A stretch of DNA of 64,000 bases from Proteiniborus sp. MB09-C3 (GTDB lineage Bacteria; Bacillota; Clostridia; Tissierellales; Proteiniboraceae): contig NZ_CP127161.1 of the NCBI RefSeq assembly GCF_030263895.1, positions 3,410,001-3,474,000 of the forward strand. The letters are read 5' to 3'. The notes below the pieces were generated by a model. That model had not been told where the DNA came from, searched no databases, and saw only the letters and a program-made list of their open reading frames with translations. Each line of letters begins with the position of its first letter. Position 1 is the stretch's first letter. Both the position numbers and the translations under genes were made by a program. Below, one piece after another: positions 1 to 9,357 of this stretch.

Positions 1-339
1 ATGCAAAAAGTAGTAGATTTCTTAAATGATAAATACGGTGAAGGTACTGTTCAGGTAGAAATAAGTGATCAGTACTACAATATGAAGGAAAAAATAGAAC
101 CAGTAATGCATATAGTTGACACGGCTAAAAAAGCAATGGAGAAGCTAGGTATAACTCCTATAATAACACCTGTACGCGGTGGTACTGATGGAGCAAGATT
201 ATCCTATATGGGACTGCCTTGTCCTAATTTATTTACAGGTGGACACAATTATCATGGAAAATATGAATTTATATGTACAGAATCTATGGAAAAGGCTGTT
301 CATGTTATTTTAAAGGTTATTGAGTTATATAGCAAATAA
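1..339 (+). CDS. pepT: Peptidase T, C-terminal part (cut by window edge)
   Basis: This is the last 112 codons of a tripeptide aminopeptidase of the M20B family, a cytoplasmic dizinc enzyme that removes the N-terminal residue of tripeptides. The visible part carries the family's C-terminal block, with the [13 protein letters not shown] segment and the [11 protein letters not shown] segment that holds a late zinc-ligand histidine, followed by a final helix. The N-terminal catalytic half lies outside the window, so the ATG at position 1 is an internal methionine and not a start. The stop codon sits inside a strong bidirectional terminator shared with the convergent dehydrogenase gene. Confidence 0.9.
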   Translation: MQKVVDFLNDKYGEGTVQVEISDQYYNMKEKIEPVMHIVDTAKKAMEKLGITPIITPVRGGTDGARLSYMGLPCPNLFTGGHNYHGKYEFICTESMEKAVHVILKVIELYSK

Positions 340-370
340 GAAGTGTGACCGCAAGGTCACGCTTCTTATT
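335..370. terminator. Bidirectional intrinsic terminator
   Basis: A 16-bp stem (335-350 pairing with 355-370, one G-T pair) closes a GCAA tetraloop. It overlaps the stop codons of both convergent genes and has A- and T-rich flanks on both sides. Confidence 0.85.
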
Positions 371-1323
371 TATATCACTCTATTCTGTGGATTTCCATCT
401 AGCCAGCAGATTATGTTTTCAAAGGTAATCTGCGCTCTTCTTTTCATAGCTTCTTTTGTTGCAAAGCCTATGTGTGGAGTTAGTACTGTGTTTGGTGAGC
501 CAAGTAACGAATATTCTAGCGGTAGTGGTGGCTCCATATCAAATACATCTATGCCCGCTCCTCCTAGCTGTCCGTTCTTTAATGCCTCCGCTAAGGCTTT
601 ATTATCTATAATAGGACCTCTAGCTGTATTTATAAGTAATGCATTTTCTTTCATTAATTTTAGCTTCCTTGCATCTATTAGCCCTCTTGTATCTTTGGTT
701 AATGGAAGATGGATAGTTACTATATCACTTTCTCCTAATAGTTCTTCTAAAGGCAGATATGTTACTCCTTTATTTTTAAGTTCTTCATTTTCAGTTCTAT
801 TATACGCTAATACCTTACATCCAAAGGCTAATCCTATTTCCGCTACTCTTTTCCCTATGGCACCAGTTCCTATTACTCCTAAGGTTTTACCATATAAATC
901 TGCTTGGTTAAACCCTGTCATGGTTTTTCCTTTTCTAGAAGCATCATCTAATGGAACTATGTTTCTAAGTAATGAAATTATTAAGCCATATGTAAGCTCT
1001 GAAACTGATGGGGTACTATATCCTGCTGAGTTTGAAACCACTATATGATTTTCTTTGCATACTTCTAAATCTACATGATCTACTCCAGTAAATGCTACTG
1101 AAATCAACTTTAACTTGTCACTAGATTCTATAACTTCTCCTTTTAATGGCATATTAGCTAATACTACAACATCCATATCTTTTGTTCTTTCTTTTAATGC
1201 TTCTATTTCTGTTACCTTATCATTATATATTATTAGCTCATGTCCTTTGTCAGTTATAGGTTTAGCAATGGCCCTGATTTCTTTTTCTGTTATTCCTAGA
1301 GGCTCTAGTACTGCAATTTTCAT
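370..1323 (-). CDS. D-isomer-specific 2-hydroxyacid dehydrogenase
   Basis: This 317-residue protein belongs to the NAD(P)-dependent D-2-hydroxyacid dehydrogenase family (phosphoglycerate dehydrogenase, hydroxypyruvate reductase, D-lactate dehydrogenase). The Rossmann loop GTGAIG lies at residues 152-157, and the catalytic triad is visible as Arg235 (TARGPI), Glu264 (DMEPPL) and His284 (TPHIGF). The length is normal for a short family member without an ACT domain. The ATG follows an AAAGGAG site. A plausible promoter lies upstream (TTGATA, 16-nt spacer, TATTAA). The substrate cannot be read from sequence; the isolated position argues against a dedicated serine pathway. Confidence 0.9.
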   Translation of the reverse strand: MKIAVLEPLGITEKEIRAIAKPITDKGHELIIYNDKVTEIEALKERTKDMDVVVLANMPLKGEVIESSDKLKLISVAFTGVDHVDLEVCKENHIVVSNSAGYSTPSVSELTYGLIISLLRNIVPLDDASRKGKTMTGFNQADLYGKTLGVIGTGAIGKRVAEIGLAFGCKVLAYNRTENEELKNKGVTYLPLEELLGESDIVTIHLPLTKDTRGLIDARKLKLMKENALLINTARGPIIDNKALAEALKNGQLGGAGIDVFDMEPPLPLEYSLLGSPNTVLTPHIGFATKEAMKRRAQITFENIICWLDGNPQNRVI

Positions 1324-1519
1324 TTAACAACAGCTCCTTTGTTTTATGTTTCCTTATATTAATACCCTATATTCCAAGGTTATCAATAAACTTTTAAATA
1401 TTTTTCTATGTCCTATTATAGCATTTTTGAAAACAAAAAAACTTAATCGATCAGAAACCTTTGCTAAGTGAAAAGTTGGCAAATTATTGACTGATTCTCT
1501 AGCTTTATACACAAGGGTA

Positions 1520-1648
1520 TTACAATTTAATCTCTTGAAATACTGCTACAATAAATGAGGACATAAATATTGAAATGCCGAAGCATCCTGCTATTATAGT
1601 TTTAGTAGTTAACTTAAAGTAACTCTTTATATGAAATATCCTTAACAA
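1520..1648 (-). CDS. Possible small single-pass membrane peptide (42 aa)
   Basis: A short ORF lies in the 381-base gap between the dehydrogenase and the beta-lactamase-like gene. It starts with TTG, with an AAAGGA element about 10 bases upstream and an in-frame stop three codons before the start, so the TTG is the only reasonable start. The product has a basic N-terminus, one hydrophobic span around residues 19-37 (AGCFGISIFMSSFIVAVF) and a short tail EIKL. No family is recognised. Small Firmicute membrane proteins often look like this, but a chance ORF is possible. Nothing else was found in the gap. Confidence 0.3.
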   Translation of the reverse strand: MLRIFHIKSYFKLTTKTIIAGCFGISIFMSSFIVAVFQEIKL

Positions 1649-1705
1649 ATTATTTCAGTTCCTTTCTAAAGTCTGTCTTCTATTACAGCCTGAGTAAATA
1701 ATTAA

Positions 1706-2473
1706 TTATGAATAATAATCATAAACTACTTTAGATACTTTCCCTATAATTTCCTTAGCTTCTATATCGCTACTTGCTTCAGTAACAAACATGCCTAAAA
1801 GATAGTCAATGCTACCCAAGTAAAATATTCCTATATCATGGCTAAGGTTTTTAAGACTGCCTGTTTTGTGTGCTATTTTTACATCTTCTGAAAAAAATCT
1901 ACCTAGGCAGTCTTTATATTTTTGTTTCTTCAATATTCCTGTCATTAATTCACACATGTCATGAGATAATATCTGCTTTCTATATATGCTTTCCATAATT
2001 ATTGCCATATCCATAGGACTTGTGCAGTTTTGTCGTCCTTCTTTAATAGCTTTAAATTCTAACATTTTTCTAGATAATATAGTGTTTTTAAGTCCTAGCT
2101 TTTCTGCCATTTTATTGATATTATCATAGCCCAATAAGTCAATTAATATATTTGTGGCAGTATTATCACTTACTATTATCATGAGTGTTATAAGATCCAC
2201 ATAGTTATAATAGTCTGCTGTTAAGTCTTTTACTATGCTAAAACCAACCTTGTCTTCTTCTTTTATCCTTACTTTTTGCTTAAGCTGATATTTTCCCTCT
2301 AAAACTTGATTTAATGCCTCTATCATAATAAGTATTTTTATGGTACTGGCAGATGATACAATTCTATTTTCATTTAATGTATATATCCATCTGTCATTAG
2401 TTAAATCTTTCAAAACTATGGATATATTTGCTTTTGTGTCTGTGCAACAGGATTTAATGTTTTCTATAAGCAT
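1706..2473 (-). CDS. Class A beta-lactamase-like serine hydrolase
   Basis: The protein has the penicillin-recognising serine hydrolase fold (Beta-lactamase2 family). Counted from the ATG at 2473, the SxxK motif is STIK (Ser43-Lys46), the SDN loop is Ser102-Asp103-Asn104 and the KTG triad is Lys203-Gly205. The 2473 start is preferred because AGAGGTGA lies just before it; the ATG 33 bases upstream has no binding site. There is no signal peptide or lipobox, which is unusual for a beta-lactamase, and the omega-loop glutamate (Glu166 equivalent) is not evident in the RKMLEFKAIKEG stretch. It may be a peptidase or esterase acting on cytoplasmic peptides, which fits the adjacent murein-peptide operon, rather than a resistance enzyme. 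Confidence 0.8.
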   Translation of the reverse strand: MLIENIKSCCTDTKANISIVLKDLTNDRWIYTLNENRIVSSASTIKILIMIEALNQVLEGKYQLKQKVRIKEEDKVGFSIVKDLTADYYNYVDLITLMIIVSDNTATNILIDLLGYDNINKMAEKLGLKNTILSRKMLEFKAIKEGRQNCTSPMDMAIIMESIYRKQILSHDMCELMTGILKKQKYKDCLGRFFSEDVKIAHKTGSLKNLSHDIGIFYLGSIDYLLGMFVTEASSDIEAKEIIGKVSKVVYDYYS

Positions 2474-2550
2474 TTCTTCACCTCTTCTTTGTGTTTTACC
2501 ATCCATTTTTCAAGTTAAAAACTCAAATTAAAACAAAGTAATAAGGCTTT

Positions 2551-3372
2551 TCATCTAATGGCTCCACCTAAAACCATACATGCTCTGAATAGCATAAATA
2601 ACTCTAGATAGTCATCTGATTCTATTCTTATGGTCTTATTGTTTATCCTCTTAGCCTGAGGCAGTAGCATTACATTTTCAGCCTTAATCTCTGATACAAA
2701 TTCTATATCCATAGTAGTATTTCCTTCATATTTAATTACAGGATAGCTTTTTATATTTTCAAATGCATTTTTAAGCTTTTCACCATAGGTTTTCTTTAGG
2801 TCATTATAGGATAAATTATGAGCTACATATCTGCTTACCGCTCTTTTAACTATAATAGTTTCTATATCTCCTATTTCCTCTATTGCCTGAGCTGCCAATA
2901 AATCATCACCTGAAATAGCTAAGACAGGTATTCCAAAGTATCCTCCGACTCCTGCATTTATTCCGCATTCTCCTGCTTCTTTTCCATTTATGAAAATCTT
3001 AGATATTGTGGAGCCCATGTATGTATGATTGAATACTCCATTAGGAGTGCCGCATCTTGTATGATAGCCTATAAAAATGATTCCATCAAAGGTATGATCT
3101 ATGCCCTGCATCATGCTTAGAGGCTTTGGAGAGCCACTTATTAGCTGTGCCCTTGGATCTAACTCTTCAATCAATAAGTTATCCATATTGTCATGTGAAT
3201 CATTTACTATTACTTCAGTAGCTCCATTTTTAAATACTTCGTCTATTACCAAATTAGCTTCTTTAGTCATAAGCCTTCTCATCCGTTGGTATTCGCTTGT
3301 ATCACTGTTTACATGTGAAGGGGATACTACTCCCCATATGCCTTCCATATCTACAGAAATAAATATTTTCAA
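2551..3372 (-). CDS. dppA: M55 family D-aminopeptidase (DppA-like)
   Basis: A 273-residue zinc D-aminopeptidase that releases N-terminal D-amino acids such as D-Ala from short peptides. The metal ligands known in Bacillus DppA are at the same places here: Asp8 and Glu10 in SVDMEG, His60 in NDSHDN and His104 in GYHTRCG, with the NHTYMG and GKEAGECGINAG blocks following. The start is TTG, seven bases after GGAGG. It is the last gene of the recycling operon, about 160 bases after the NlpC/P60 gene. In Bacillus the equivalent gene is the first of the dpp operon, so gene order is changed here. Confidence 0.9.
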   Translation of the reverse strand: MKIFISVDMEGIWGVVSPSHVNSDTSEYQRMRRLMTKEANLVIDEVFKNGATEVIVNDSHDNMDNLLIEELDPRAQLISGSPKPLSMMQGIDHTFDGIIFIGYHTRCGTPNGVFNHTYMGSTISKIFINGKEAGECGINAGVGGYFGIPVLAISGDDLLAAQAIEEIGDIETIIVKRAVSRYVAHNLSYNDLKKTYGEKLKNAFENIKSYPVIKYEGNTTMDIEFVSEIKAENVMLLPQAKRINNKTIRIESDDYLELFMLFRACMVLGGAIR

Positions 3373-3426
3373 GTTTTTTCCTCCTTTTTTAATTTAGAAT
3401 AGTAGTTGAACTGTAGCTAAACAGTA

Positions 3427-3471
3427 GAGACCCTTCGAAAGTAAAGCTTATACTGCCCATCTCAGGGTGAC
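3427..3471. repeat. Degenerate copy of the CATTCTGAG palindromic repeat
   Basis: The stretch has GAGACCCTTCG and CTCAGGGTGAC arms that resemble the arms of the long hairpin at 14798-14954. It lies in the 160-base gap between two genes of the peptide-recycling operon. Confidence 0.4.
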
Positions 3472-3532
3472 ACTTTACCTGTCGTAATTTTCAAATTTCA
3501 ATTGCTTTTCAAATTCCCTCATTCTCAATCAA

Positions 3533-4357
3533 TTATTTTTTTTTATCAAATATGCTCCCACACTTAATTATAGACTTAGCCAGCTCCTCCCAATAATCCT
3601 CATGCTCTGGATTTAAACTATTTATAAATACTCCACTGTTTCGTGATGAGGAATGTATATATTTATCATCACCTAAATACATAGCAACATGACCTGGAAA
3701 GAATATTAAGTCTCCCTTTTTTATTTCTTCTCTAGGTATTTCTCTCATATCGTATCCATCTTTTATTTGAGCATCCCTGTAAATTGTGACTCCATTTATT
3801 AAATATGATATGGAGCATAGACCTGAGCAGTCTAATCCTAAATGTGATTTGCCACCCCATCTGTACTGGGTTCCTAAATAATCTAAGGCAGTATTCACCA
3901 GATTATTTCTTAGCTCTTTTTCTGGAATGCTATTAGATGATGCTCCATAGTCTCCTATATATACTGACTTTATCCAGCCCTCTCTACTATCTGGCAAAAC
4001 TATCTTGGACCAGACATCAGAAGTCTCAGTAGTAGCTTTAATTATGGAACCTTTAACTAGATTGTGGATAATATGAGACTGATACTTAGGTTCTGCCATG
4101 ACGTCTACATATCTATGGCTAATAATATTTTTTGCTTCTTCCTTCCACTTGCAGGCTTTTTCAGTATCGATAGATATATGGCTTTCATAAATATATCCTT
4201 TATATCTATAGCTAGTATTGCAATAATACCATCCTTTTGAAAGTTCCTCTATAATTTCAACAGTCATTCCACATAAAGCCTCATCAGCTTTTTCTGTGTT
4301 AAATTCAGGTACTGGCATTAAAGGGGCTATAGTACTAGTAACTATGGCTGACTTCAT
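3533..4357 (-). CDS. ykfC: NlpC/P60 gamma-D-glutamyl endopeptidase with SH3 domains (YkfC-like)
   Basis: This C40-family cysteine peptidase cuts between D-Glu and the diamino acid of peptidoglycan stem peptides. Two SH3b-like regions occupy roughly residues 1-65 and 75-135. The NlpC/P60 domain follows, with Cys177 in GLDCSGLC, His223 in GHVAMYLG and a third polar residue His235 in YIHSSS. There is no signal peptide, as expected for an enzyme acting on imported murein peptides. The ATG at 4357 is chosen because GAGGTG lies six bases upstream; a GTG three codons earlier falls inside that binding site. The gene starts 10 bases after the LD-carboxypeptidase stop. Confidence 0.9.
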   Translation of the reverse strand: MKSAIVTSTIAPLMPVPEFNTEKADEALCGMTVEIIEELSKGWYYCNTSYRYKGYIYESHISIDTEKACKWKEEAKNIISHRYVDVMAEPKYQSHIIHNLVKGSIIKATTETSDVWSKIVLPDSREGWIKSVYIGDYGASSNSIPEKELRNNLVNTALDYLGTQYRWGGKSHLGLDCSGLCSISYLINGVTIYRDAQIKDGYDMREIPREEIKKGDLIFFPGHVAMYLGDDKYIHSSSRNSGVFINSLNPEHEDYWEELAKSIIKCGSIFDKKK

Positions 4358-4367
4358 TTTATTCACC

Positions 4368-5285
4368 TCAATCTAAAAAATATACACCGCTACTTCCCCT
4401 AGCTATCCTCACCTTAGCTCCCAATGGTATAGTAACAGTAGGGAGATCATGACCACAGGGGAAGCTATATATGGTTGGCTTGCTTAGCGGCACTATTAGC
4501 TCCTTAAATATATCCATAAGAGTTAAGCTCTTTTCCGGCTCTTCAGCTATGCAATTTGTAAAGTAGCCTAAAATAATTCCTATGGCGCTATCTAATTTTC
4601 CTGCCTGCTTAAGCTGTAATAGCATCCTATCTACTCTATAAGGCTCTTCATCTACTTCTTCTATGAAGAGTATCTTTCCCTTTGTATCTATTTCATATTT
4701 AGTACCTATTGAAGCTGTTATTAAAGACAAATTACCTCCAGTAATAATTCCCTCACATTCGCCATCTACTAAGGTCTTGATCTCCATTCCTTCTGGAGCC
4801 TTTATCAAACCTATAGGTCTGTCTGTAAAAATATTGTTTAGGTAAGAATCCATTGTATAGCTGTCTAAACCCTTGTAAAGCTCAGTAGATGGCATTGGTC
4901 CATGGAATGTTACTAGTTTACAGATTTGATTAAATGCAATGTGTAATGCTGTAACATCACTATATCCTATAAAGAGCTTAGGGTTTGACTTTATCATTTC
5001 GAAATCTATTAAATCTAATAATCTTGCTGAACCATATCCTCCTCTAATGCAGAATACTCCTGCCACAGATGGATTTTGGAACATGCTGTTGATATCCTTT
5101 GCTCTTAGGTCATCTTTACCCGAAAGATACCCATATGAAGCATAGCAGCTTTCACCGGCTATAACATTCAAGCCAAGCATCTCCAAAGCCTTTATTGCTA
5201 GCTCTATTTTATCAGAAGGAGTTGAACTAGAGGCCCCTACCAAGCCTATTGAATCTCCAATTTTAAGTGGCCTTGGTCTTAACAT
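4368..5285 (-). CDS. ykfA: LD-carboxypeptidase (peptidase S66, YkfA/LdcA-like)
   Basis: A cytoplasmic serine carboxypeptidase that removes the terminal D-Ala from murein tetrapeptides (L,D bond). From the ATG at 5285 the nucleophile is Ser109 (IGYSDVTAL), with Glu209 ([12 protein letters not shown]) and His279 (PCGHD) completing the S66 triad. The ATG has TGGAGAG upstream and the protein has the usual length of about 305 residues. Its first 23 bases overlap the end of the OppF gene, which indicates translational coupling. Together with NlpC/P60 and M55 enzymes it degrades the peptides brought in by the neighbouring transporter. Confidence 0.92.
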   Translation of the reverse strand: MLRPRPLKIGDSIGLVGASSSTPSDKIELAIKALEMLGLNVIAGESCYASYGYLSGKDDLRAKDINSMFQNPSVAGVFCIRGGYGSARLLDLIDFEMIKSNPKLFIGYSDVTALHIAFNQICKLVTFHGPMPSTELYKGLDSYTMDSYLNNIFTDRPIGLIKAPEGMEIKTLVDGECEGIITGGNLSLITASIGTKYEIDTKGKILFIEEVDEEPYRVDRMLLQLKQAGKLDSAIGIILGYFTNCIAEEPEKSLTLMDIFKELIVPLSKPTIYSFPCGHDLPTVTIPLGAKVRIARGSSGVYFLD

Positions 5286-6234
5286 ATTTATTTCTCTCCA
5301 ATATTTTTTTATAGTCTTCAAGCTCTTCCTCATTACCTAGGACAAAATGTCCTTTTTCTATCTCTACCCATTTAGGTAAGCTATACCTGTAATCGTGTAT
5401 ACTAGGGTCATATGATTCTAATATTTTTTTCTTCTCTGCTCTAGGATCTGGAAGAGGTATAGCAGATAAAAGTGCTCGTGTATAAGGATGTAATGGATTT
5501 TTAAAAAGCTTTTCTGTTTCTGCCAGCTCTACTATCTTTCCTTTGTGGATTACTGCTAATCTATCTGTTATAAATCGTACAACAGATAAATCATGGGCTA
5601 TGAAAAGATAGGTCAAGTCTTTCTTTTTTTGAAGCTCTGATAGAAGGTTCAAAACCTGTGCTCGAATGGAAACATCTAATGCAGATATTGGCTCATCTGC
5701 TATGATTAATTCTGGTTCCATGACTAAAGCTCTCGCAACTCCTATTCTCTGTCTTTGTCCTCCTGAAAACTCATGGGGAAAACGGCTTAAAAATTCAGGC
5801 AGCAATCCAACATCTAATAGCGCCCTTTCCACTTTTTCTTTTCTTTCTTCTTCGCTTCTATAACTTTTTAAATTATACAATCCTTCTGATACTATATATT
5901 CAACCTTCGCTCTTTCGTTTAGAGATGACATAGGGTCTTGAAATATCATTTGAATTTTTCTAGTCAGTTCCCTATCTAACTCTTTATCTATATCTCCGTT
6001 TATTTTCCTTCCATTAAAAAGTATTTCTCCGCCAGCAGTCTCATTTAGTCTCATTATTGCCCTGCCAATAGTAGTCTTTCCTGAGCCTGATTCTCCTACT
6101 AACCCAAAGATTTCCCCCTTATATATATGAAAACTAACATCGTTTACAGCAACAAGTTTATCCTTTTTCTTTTTTCCGAACTCTACACGTAAGTTTTTGA
6201 CTTCCAATAAGATTTTTCTCTCTTTAATAGACAT
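5263..6234 (-). CDS. oppF: Oligopeptide ABC importer, ATP-binding protein (OppF/DppF)
   Basis: One of the two nucleotide-binding subunits of the peptide importer. Walker A is GESGSGKT (residues 47-54), the ABC signature is [14 protein letters not shown] and Walker B is [12 protein letters not shown], followed by the H-loop histidine in LFIAHDLSV. The C-terminal oligopeptide-transporter extension ([19 protein letters not shown]) is present. The C-terminal tail is somewhat longer than usual. The ATG is preceded by GGGAGGGAG and overlaps the end of OppD by 11 bases. Confidence 0.93.
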   Translation of the reverse strand: MSIKERKILLEVKNLRVEFGKKKKDKLVAVNDVSFHIYKGEIFGLVGESGSGKTTIGRAIMRLNETAGGEILFNGRKINGDIDKELDRELTRKIQMIFQDPMSSLNERAKVEYIVSEGLYNLKSYRSEEERKEKVERALLDVGLLPEFLSRFPHEFSGGQRQRIGVARALVMEPELIIADEPISALDVSIRAQVLNLLSELQKKKDLTYLFIAHDLSVVRFITDRLAVIHKGKIVELAETEKLFKNPLHPYTRALLSAIPLPDPRAEKKKILESYDPSIHDYRYSLPKWVEIEKGHFVLGNEEELEDYKKILERNKYVKTKAT

Positions 6235-7273
6235 TTTCTCCCTCCCATTGCCAACGTAGTACTTTTATAGATTCAGGTGGCTCTGTCTTTGGTGCACGTG
6301 GGTCCAATAACCAAGTCTTTGCTTTGTGTGTAGAGCTCACTGTAAAGTACGGTGGTTTTTCCACGAAATCAATTTTAAGAGCCTTGGGATTTCTTGGAGC
6401 AAAGGCATCGCCTTCTATTTCTAAAAATAGATTTGGTGGTGTCCCTTTAATTGAATGCAGAGGTTTTCCTTTAACTCCAAGCTGAGGAAGCGATGATAAC
6501 AATGCCCAAGTATAGGGATGCTGTGAATTATAAAAAATTTCTTCGCTGTTCCCTATCTCTATGATGTCTCCAGCATACATTACGGCTATTCTATCTGCTA
6601 CATTTGCTACTACTCCTAAATCGTGTGTAATATATATAATCGTTAAGTCATGTTTCTGTTTTAATACTTTTAAAAGATTAAGTATTTGTGCTTGTATTGT
6701 CACATCTAATGCAGTAGTAGGTTCATCACAAACTAGAATTTTAGGTTTACAAGCCACTGCTATGGCTATAACAACTCTTTGTCTCATACCTCCTGAAAAC
6801 TCGTGAGGATATTGACTATATCTTTTTTCAGCCTCAGGTATTCCAACATCATTTAGTATCTCTATTGCCACCTTTTTAGCCTCTTCCTTTTTTAAGCCTT
6901 GATGAAGCTCAACTGCTTCTTGAACTTGTTTTCCTATGATTTTGAGAGGATTTAAGGAAGTCATTGGATCTTGAAAAACCATTGCTATATGCTTACCTCT
7001 AATCCTCACCCAATCATCTTCATCATGGAATAAGGCTATATTTTCACCATTATAAATTATATCTCCGCTGTCTATCCAGCCATTTGCATCTAACAATCCA
7101 ATGAAGCTTTTAGTAAATACTGATTTGCCAGATCCAGATTCTCCAACTATGGCTAGACTTTCACCTTCACAAAGGTCTAAAGATGCTCCTCTTATTGCAG
7201 TCAATACCTTGCCTCTTAACCTAAACTTAACTACTAAATCTTTTACTGATAAAATGATTTTATTATCCGACAT
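6224..7273 (-). CDS. oppD: Oligopeptide ABC importer, ATP-binding protein (OppD/DppD)
   Basis: The second nucleotide-binding subunit. It has Walker A GESGSGKS, signature [16 protein letters not shown], Walker [13 protein letters not shown] and the typical [14 protein letters not shown] tail. The ATG at 7273 is chosen because AGGGGG lies seven bases upstream; an upstream in-frame ATG would overlap the OppC gene by more than 50 bases and has no binding site. The long C-terminal segment after the tail (about 60 residues, with the [11 protein letters not shown] stretch) lacks the cysteines that form an iron-sulfur site in some homologues. It makes the ATPase pair with OppF. Confidence 0.92.
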   Translation of the reverse strand: MSDNKIILSVKDLVVKFRLRGKVLTAIRGASLDLCEGESLAIVGESGSGKSVFTKSFIGLLDANGWIDSGDIIYNGENIALFHDEDDWVRIRGKHIAMVFQDPMTSLNPLKIIGKQVQEAVELHQGLKKEEAKKVAIEILNDVGIPEAEKRYSQYPHEFSGGMRQRVVIAIAVACKPKILVCDEPTTALDVTIQAQILNLLKVLKQKHDLTIIYITHDLGVVANVADRIAVMYAGDIIEIGNSEEIFYNSQHPYTWALLSSLPQLGVKGKPLHSIKGTPPNLFLEIEGDAFAPRNPKALKIDFVEKPPYFTVSSTHKAKTWLLDPRAPKTEPPESIKVLRWQWEGENVY

Positions 7274-7283
7274 AATGGACCCC

Positions 7284-8252
7284 CTAAATATGATTTCTCG
7301 GGTCAGCTGCATCTGCAAATGCATTCCCCATGACATAAAATGATATAGTGATAATAGAAAGGACTATAGCTGGAAAAATCAATTGATAGCGTAAGGATGG
7401 AACCATCATAAGAGCTCTGCCTTCGTTGATTAAATTCCCTAAAGATGGGATACTAACTGGTAGCCCAAGACCTATATATGTCAAAAAAACCTCATAGCCT
7501 ATGGCTGCTGGAATAGCCAATGCCATTCTGAGCATAATTACTGAAACTAAGTAAGGAAGTAAATTTCTGGTTATAATTCTTCTAGTTGGAGTTCCTAAGC
7601 ATCTTGAGGCTAGATTATATTCTCTGTCTCTGATAATTACTATTAGATTACGTACGAAGCGTGCCATTCCTAGCCATCCTGTCATACACATTGCAAAAAT
7701 CATTGTGGTTAGGCTGGGTCTCATTATGTATGTTAGGAGTATTAGAATGATTGTTGTTGGTATATTATTTATGACATTATATATTTCAGTTATTATACGG
7801 TCTAAATATCTCACATATCCCCACAATGCCCCTATTATGATTCCAACAGCTGCCTCCCAAAGACTGACTACTATTCCTATTAGCAATGATGTTCTCGTAC
7901 CACTCCATATACGTGCCCAAAGGTCCTGTCCAATGGAATTAGTTCCAAACCAGAACTCCATATTTGGAGAATGATTTCTAAGCTGCATTTTTGTATCTTC
8001 ATCAATATATATTTTAGTCGGAAGCTTTTGATTTGGTAAATATGGCTGAATTAAAGTAAAAGTTAAAACTAGTGCAATAAGTATTAAAAGAAAAACTGCT
8101 ATTTTATTTTGGGTAAAAACCTGCCAAATAGAACGCCAATAGGAATAATTAGAATATCCTGCTCTCTTTGCTGCTTTATCGTCATATTCAGCAAACTCAA
8201 ATAGTTTTTTATTTATAGTATTTGATGGCTTATTGACTTTCTTGTTGCTCAT
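7284..8252 (-). CDS. oppC: Oligopeptide ABC importer, permease (OppC/DppC)
   Basis: An integral membrane permease of 322 residues with a cytoplasmic N-terminus, about six hydrophobic spans and the coupling-helix (EAA) region around RNLIVIIRDREYNLASRCLGTPTRRIITRNLLP. The extended N-terminal OppC_N region precedes the first span (FLLILIALVLTFTLI). Its ATG shares one base with the OppB stop (TAATG), and GGAGG of the OppB coding end serves as its binding site. Confidence 0.92.
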   Translation of the reverse strand: MSNKKVNKPSNTINKKLFEFAEYDDKAAKRAGYSNYSYWRSIWQVFTQNKIAVFLLILIALVLTFTLIQPYLPNQKLPTKIYIDEDTKMQLRNHSPNMEFWFGTNSIGQDLWARIWSGTRTSLLIGIVVSLWEAAVGIIIGALWGYVRYLDRIITEIYNVINNIPTTIILILLTYIMRPSLTTMIFAMCMTGWLGMARFVRNLIVIIRDREYNLASRCLGTPTRRIITRNLLPYLVSVIMLRMALAIPAAIGYEVFLTYIGLGLPVSIPSLGNLINEGRALMMVPSLRYQLIFPAIVLSIITISFYVMGNAFADAADPRNHI

Positions 8253-9196
8253 TATCTAGCGCCCTCCTTTTTTTGTAGATTTATACGCGGATCAAATGCT
8301 GCCATAAGTATATCTCCCAGTAATAGACCAATTATTCCTATTGATGAGTATATAAGAACTAAAGCTTGAACTAATGAATTATCTTGTCTTTGTATAGCAT
8401 CAACTAATAATCCGCCCATACCAGGAATTGAGTATAATGACTCTATGTAGATAGAGCCTGATATTGTATACAGCAACGATGTAGGTAGATACTGAGCCAT
8501 AGGGACAAAGGCATTACGAAAAATATGCTTAACCATAATTTTTTTATCTTTGAGTCCTTTAGCCCGTGCTAGTCTTACATAATCCTTGCTTATTTCATCT
8601 ACCATATAGCGTCTCATCCACATAGCATAAGAGGCTGTACTGCCTAATGACATGGAAACAGTTGGCAAAATCCAGCTAATAGGTTTATCTGGATTAAATA
8701 AAATCGGTAGCTTTAAAATATCTGTAACGTATAGCTGTAAAAACAAATAATATACTGCTGCTGGAACTGCATTTATAAATACAATATATCCTGTACCAAG
8801 CTTATCCCAAAGCTTACTTCTACTGCGTGCCATGATTATTCCTAGAAAAACACCTGCAAAAAGAGATATTCCCATGGCTGCTAAACCGAAATATAATGAG
8901 TAAGGAATTTTAGTCTTGAGAATTTCTGCTACAGGCACTCTAGGCCTGTAAATTATTGATGTTCCTAAATCACCTGATAAAAGAGCTTTATAAAAGTTGC
9001 CTAGTTGTATATGGAGCGGATCCCTTAGCCCCATACTAATTAAAACTGCCTCTTTCTGAGCCTCATCTAACTTTTCATATCCACTTCCAAAGTATCCTTC
9101 TTCTGGCATAAGCCTCATTAAAAGAAACACAACTGTTATAATAATGAACAGAGTGATTAGAGATTGAAATAATCTTTTTAGTGAATATCTAACCAT
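8252..9196 (-). CDS. oppB: Oligopeptide ABC importer, permease (OppB/DppB)
   Basis: The partner permease of OppC, about 314 residues. It starts MVRYSLKRLFQSLITLF with the first membrane span, followed by a large external region and five further spans. The EAA coupling motif is YVRLARAKGLKDKKIMVKHIFRNAFVP, and the C-terminal ALVLIYSSIGIIGLLLGDILMAAFDPRI is typical. The ATG at 9196 follows GGGGGAGA; the longer in-frame extension overlaps stem-loop sequence and is unlikely to be translated. Confidence 0.92.
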   Translation of the reverse strand: MVRYSLKRLFQSLITLFIIITVVFLLMRLMPEEGYFGSGYEKLDEAQKEAVLISMGLRDPLHIQLGNFYKALLSGDLGTSIIYRPRVPVAEILKTKIPYSLYFGLAAMGISLFAGVFLGIIMARSRSKLWDKLGTGYIVFINAVPAAVYYLFLQLYVTDILKLPILFNPDKPISWILPTVSMSLGSTASYAMWMRRYMVDEISKDYVRLARAKGLKDKKIMVKHIFRNAFVPMAQYLPTSLLYTISGSIYIESLYSIPGMGGLLVDAIQRQDNSLVQALVLIYSSIGIIGLLLGDILMAAFDPRINLQKKEGAR

Positions 9197-9232
9197 ATCT
9201 CTCCCCCTTTTCCTGTTGCTGTAGAGAATAAG

Positions 9233-9348
9233 CTTCTTAGACTGCGTCTCAGATAAGCAGGAAGCCAAAGTCATGCTTTTGGCTTTGTGTTCATCGCTTA
9301 TTCTTCACCTAATGATAGCAACAAGGACTATTGAACAATAGTCCTTGT
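9233..9348 (-). promoter_or_regulatory. Two stem-loops between oppA and oppB
   Basis: In transcript order a perfect 12-bp stem (9321-9332 with 9337-9348, GTTC loop) comes just after the oppA stop. A nested stem follows (9262-9269 with 9278-9285, closed further out by ATAAGC/GCTTAT). On the minus strand neither has a long T-run, so they more likely stabilise the oppA message or partly terminate it than end transcription. That gives more binding protein than permease, as in other SBP-first importer operons. The segment 9233-9254 also resembles one arm of the CATTCTGAG repeat. Confidence 0.55.
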
Positions 9349-9357
9349 CTTGTTTTT

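Noticed and set aside
320-1048. Plus-strand ORF of 242 codons
   Set aside because: It is antisense to the D-2-hydroxyacid dehydrogenase, whose catalytic residues are all visible on the minus strand, and has no binding site.
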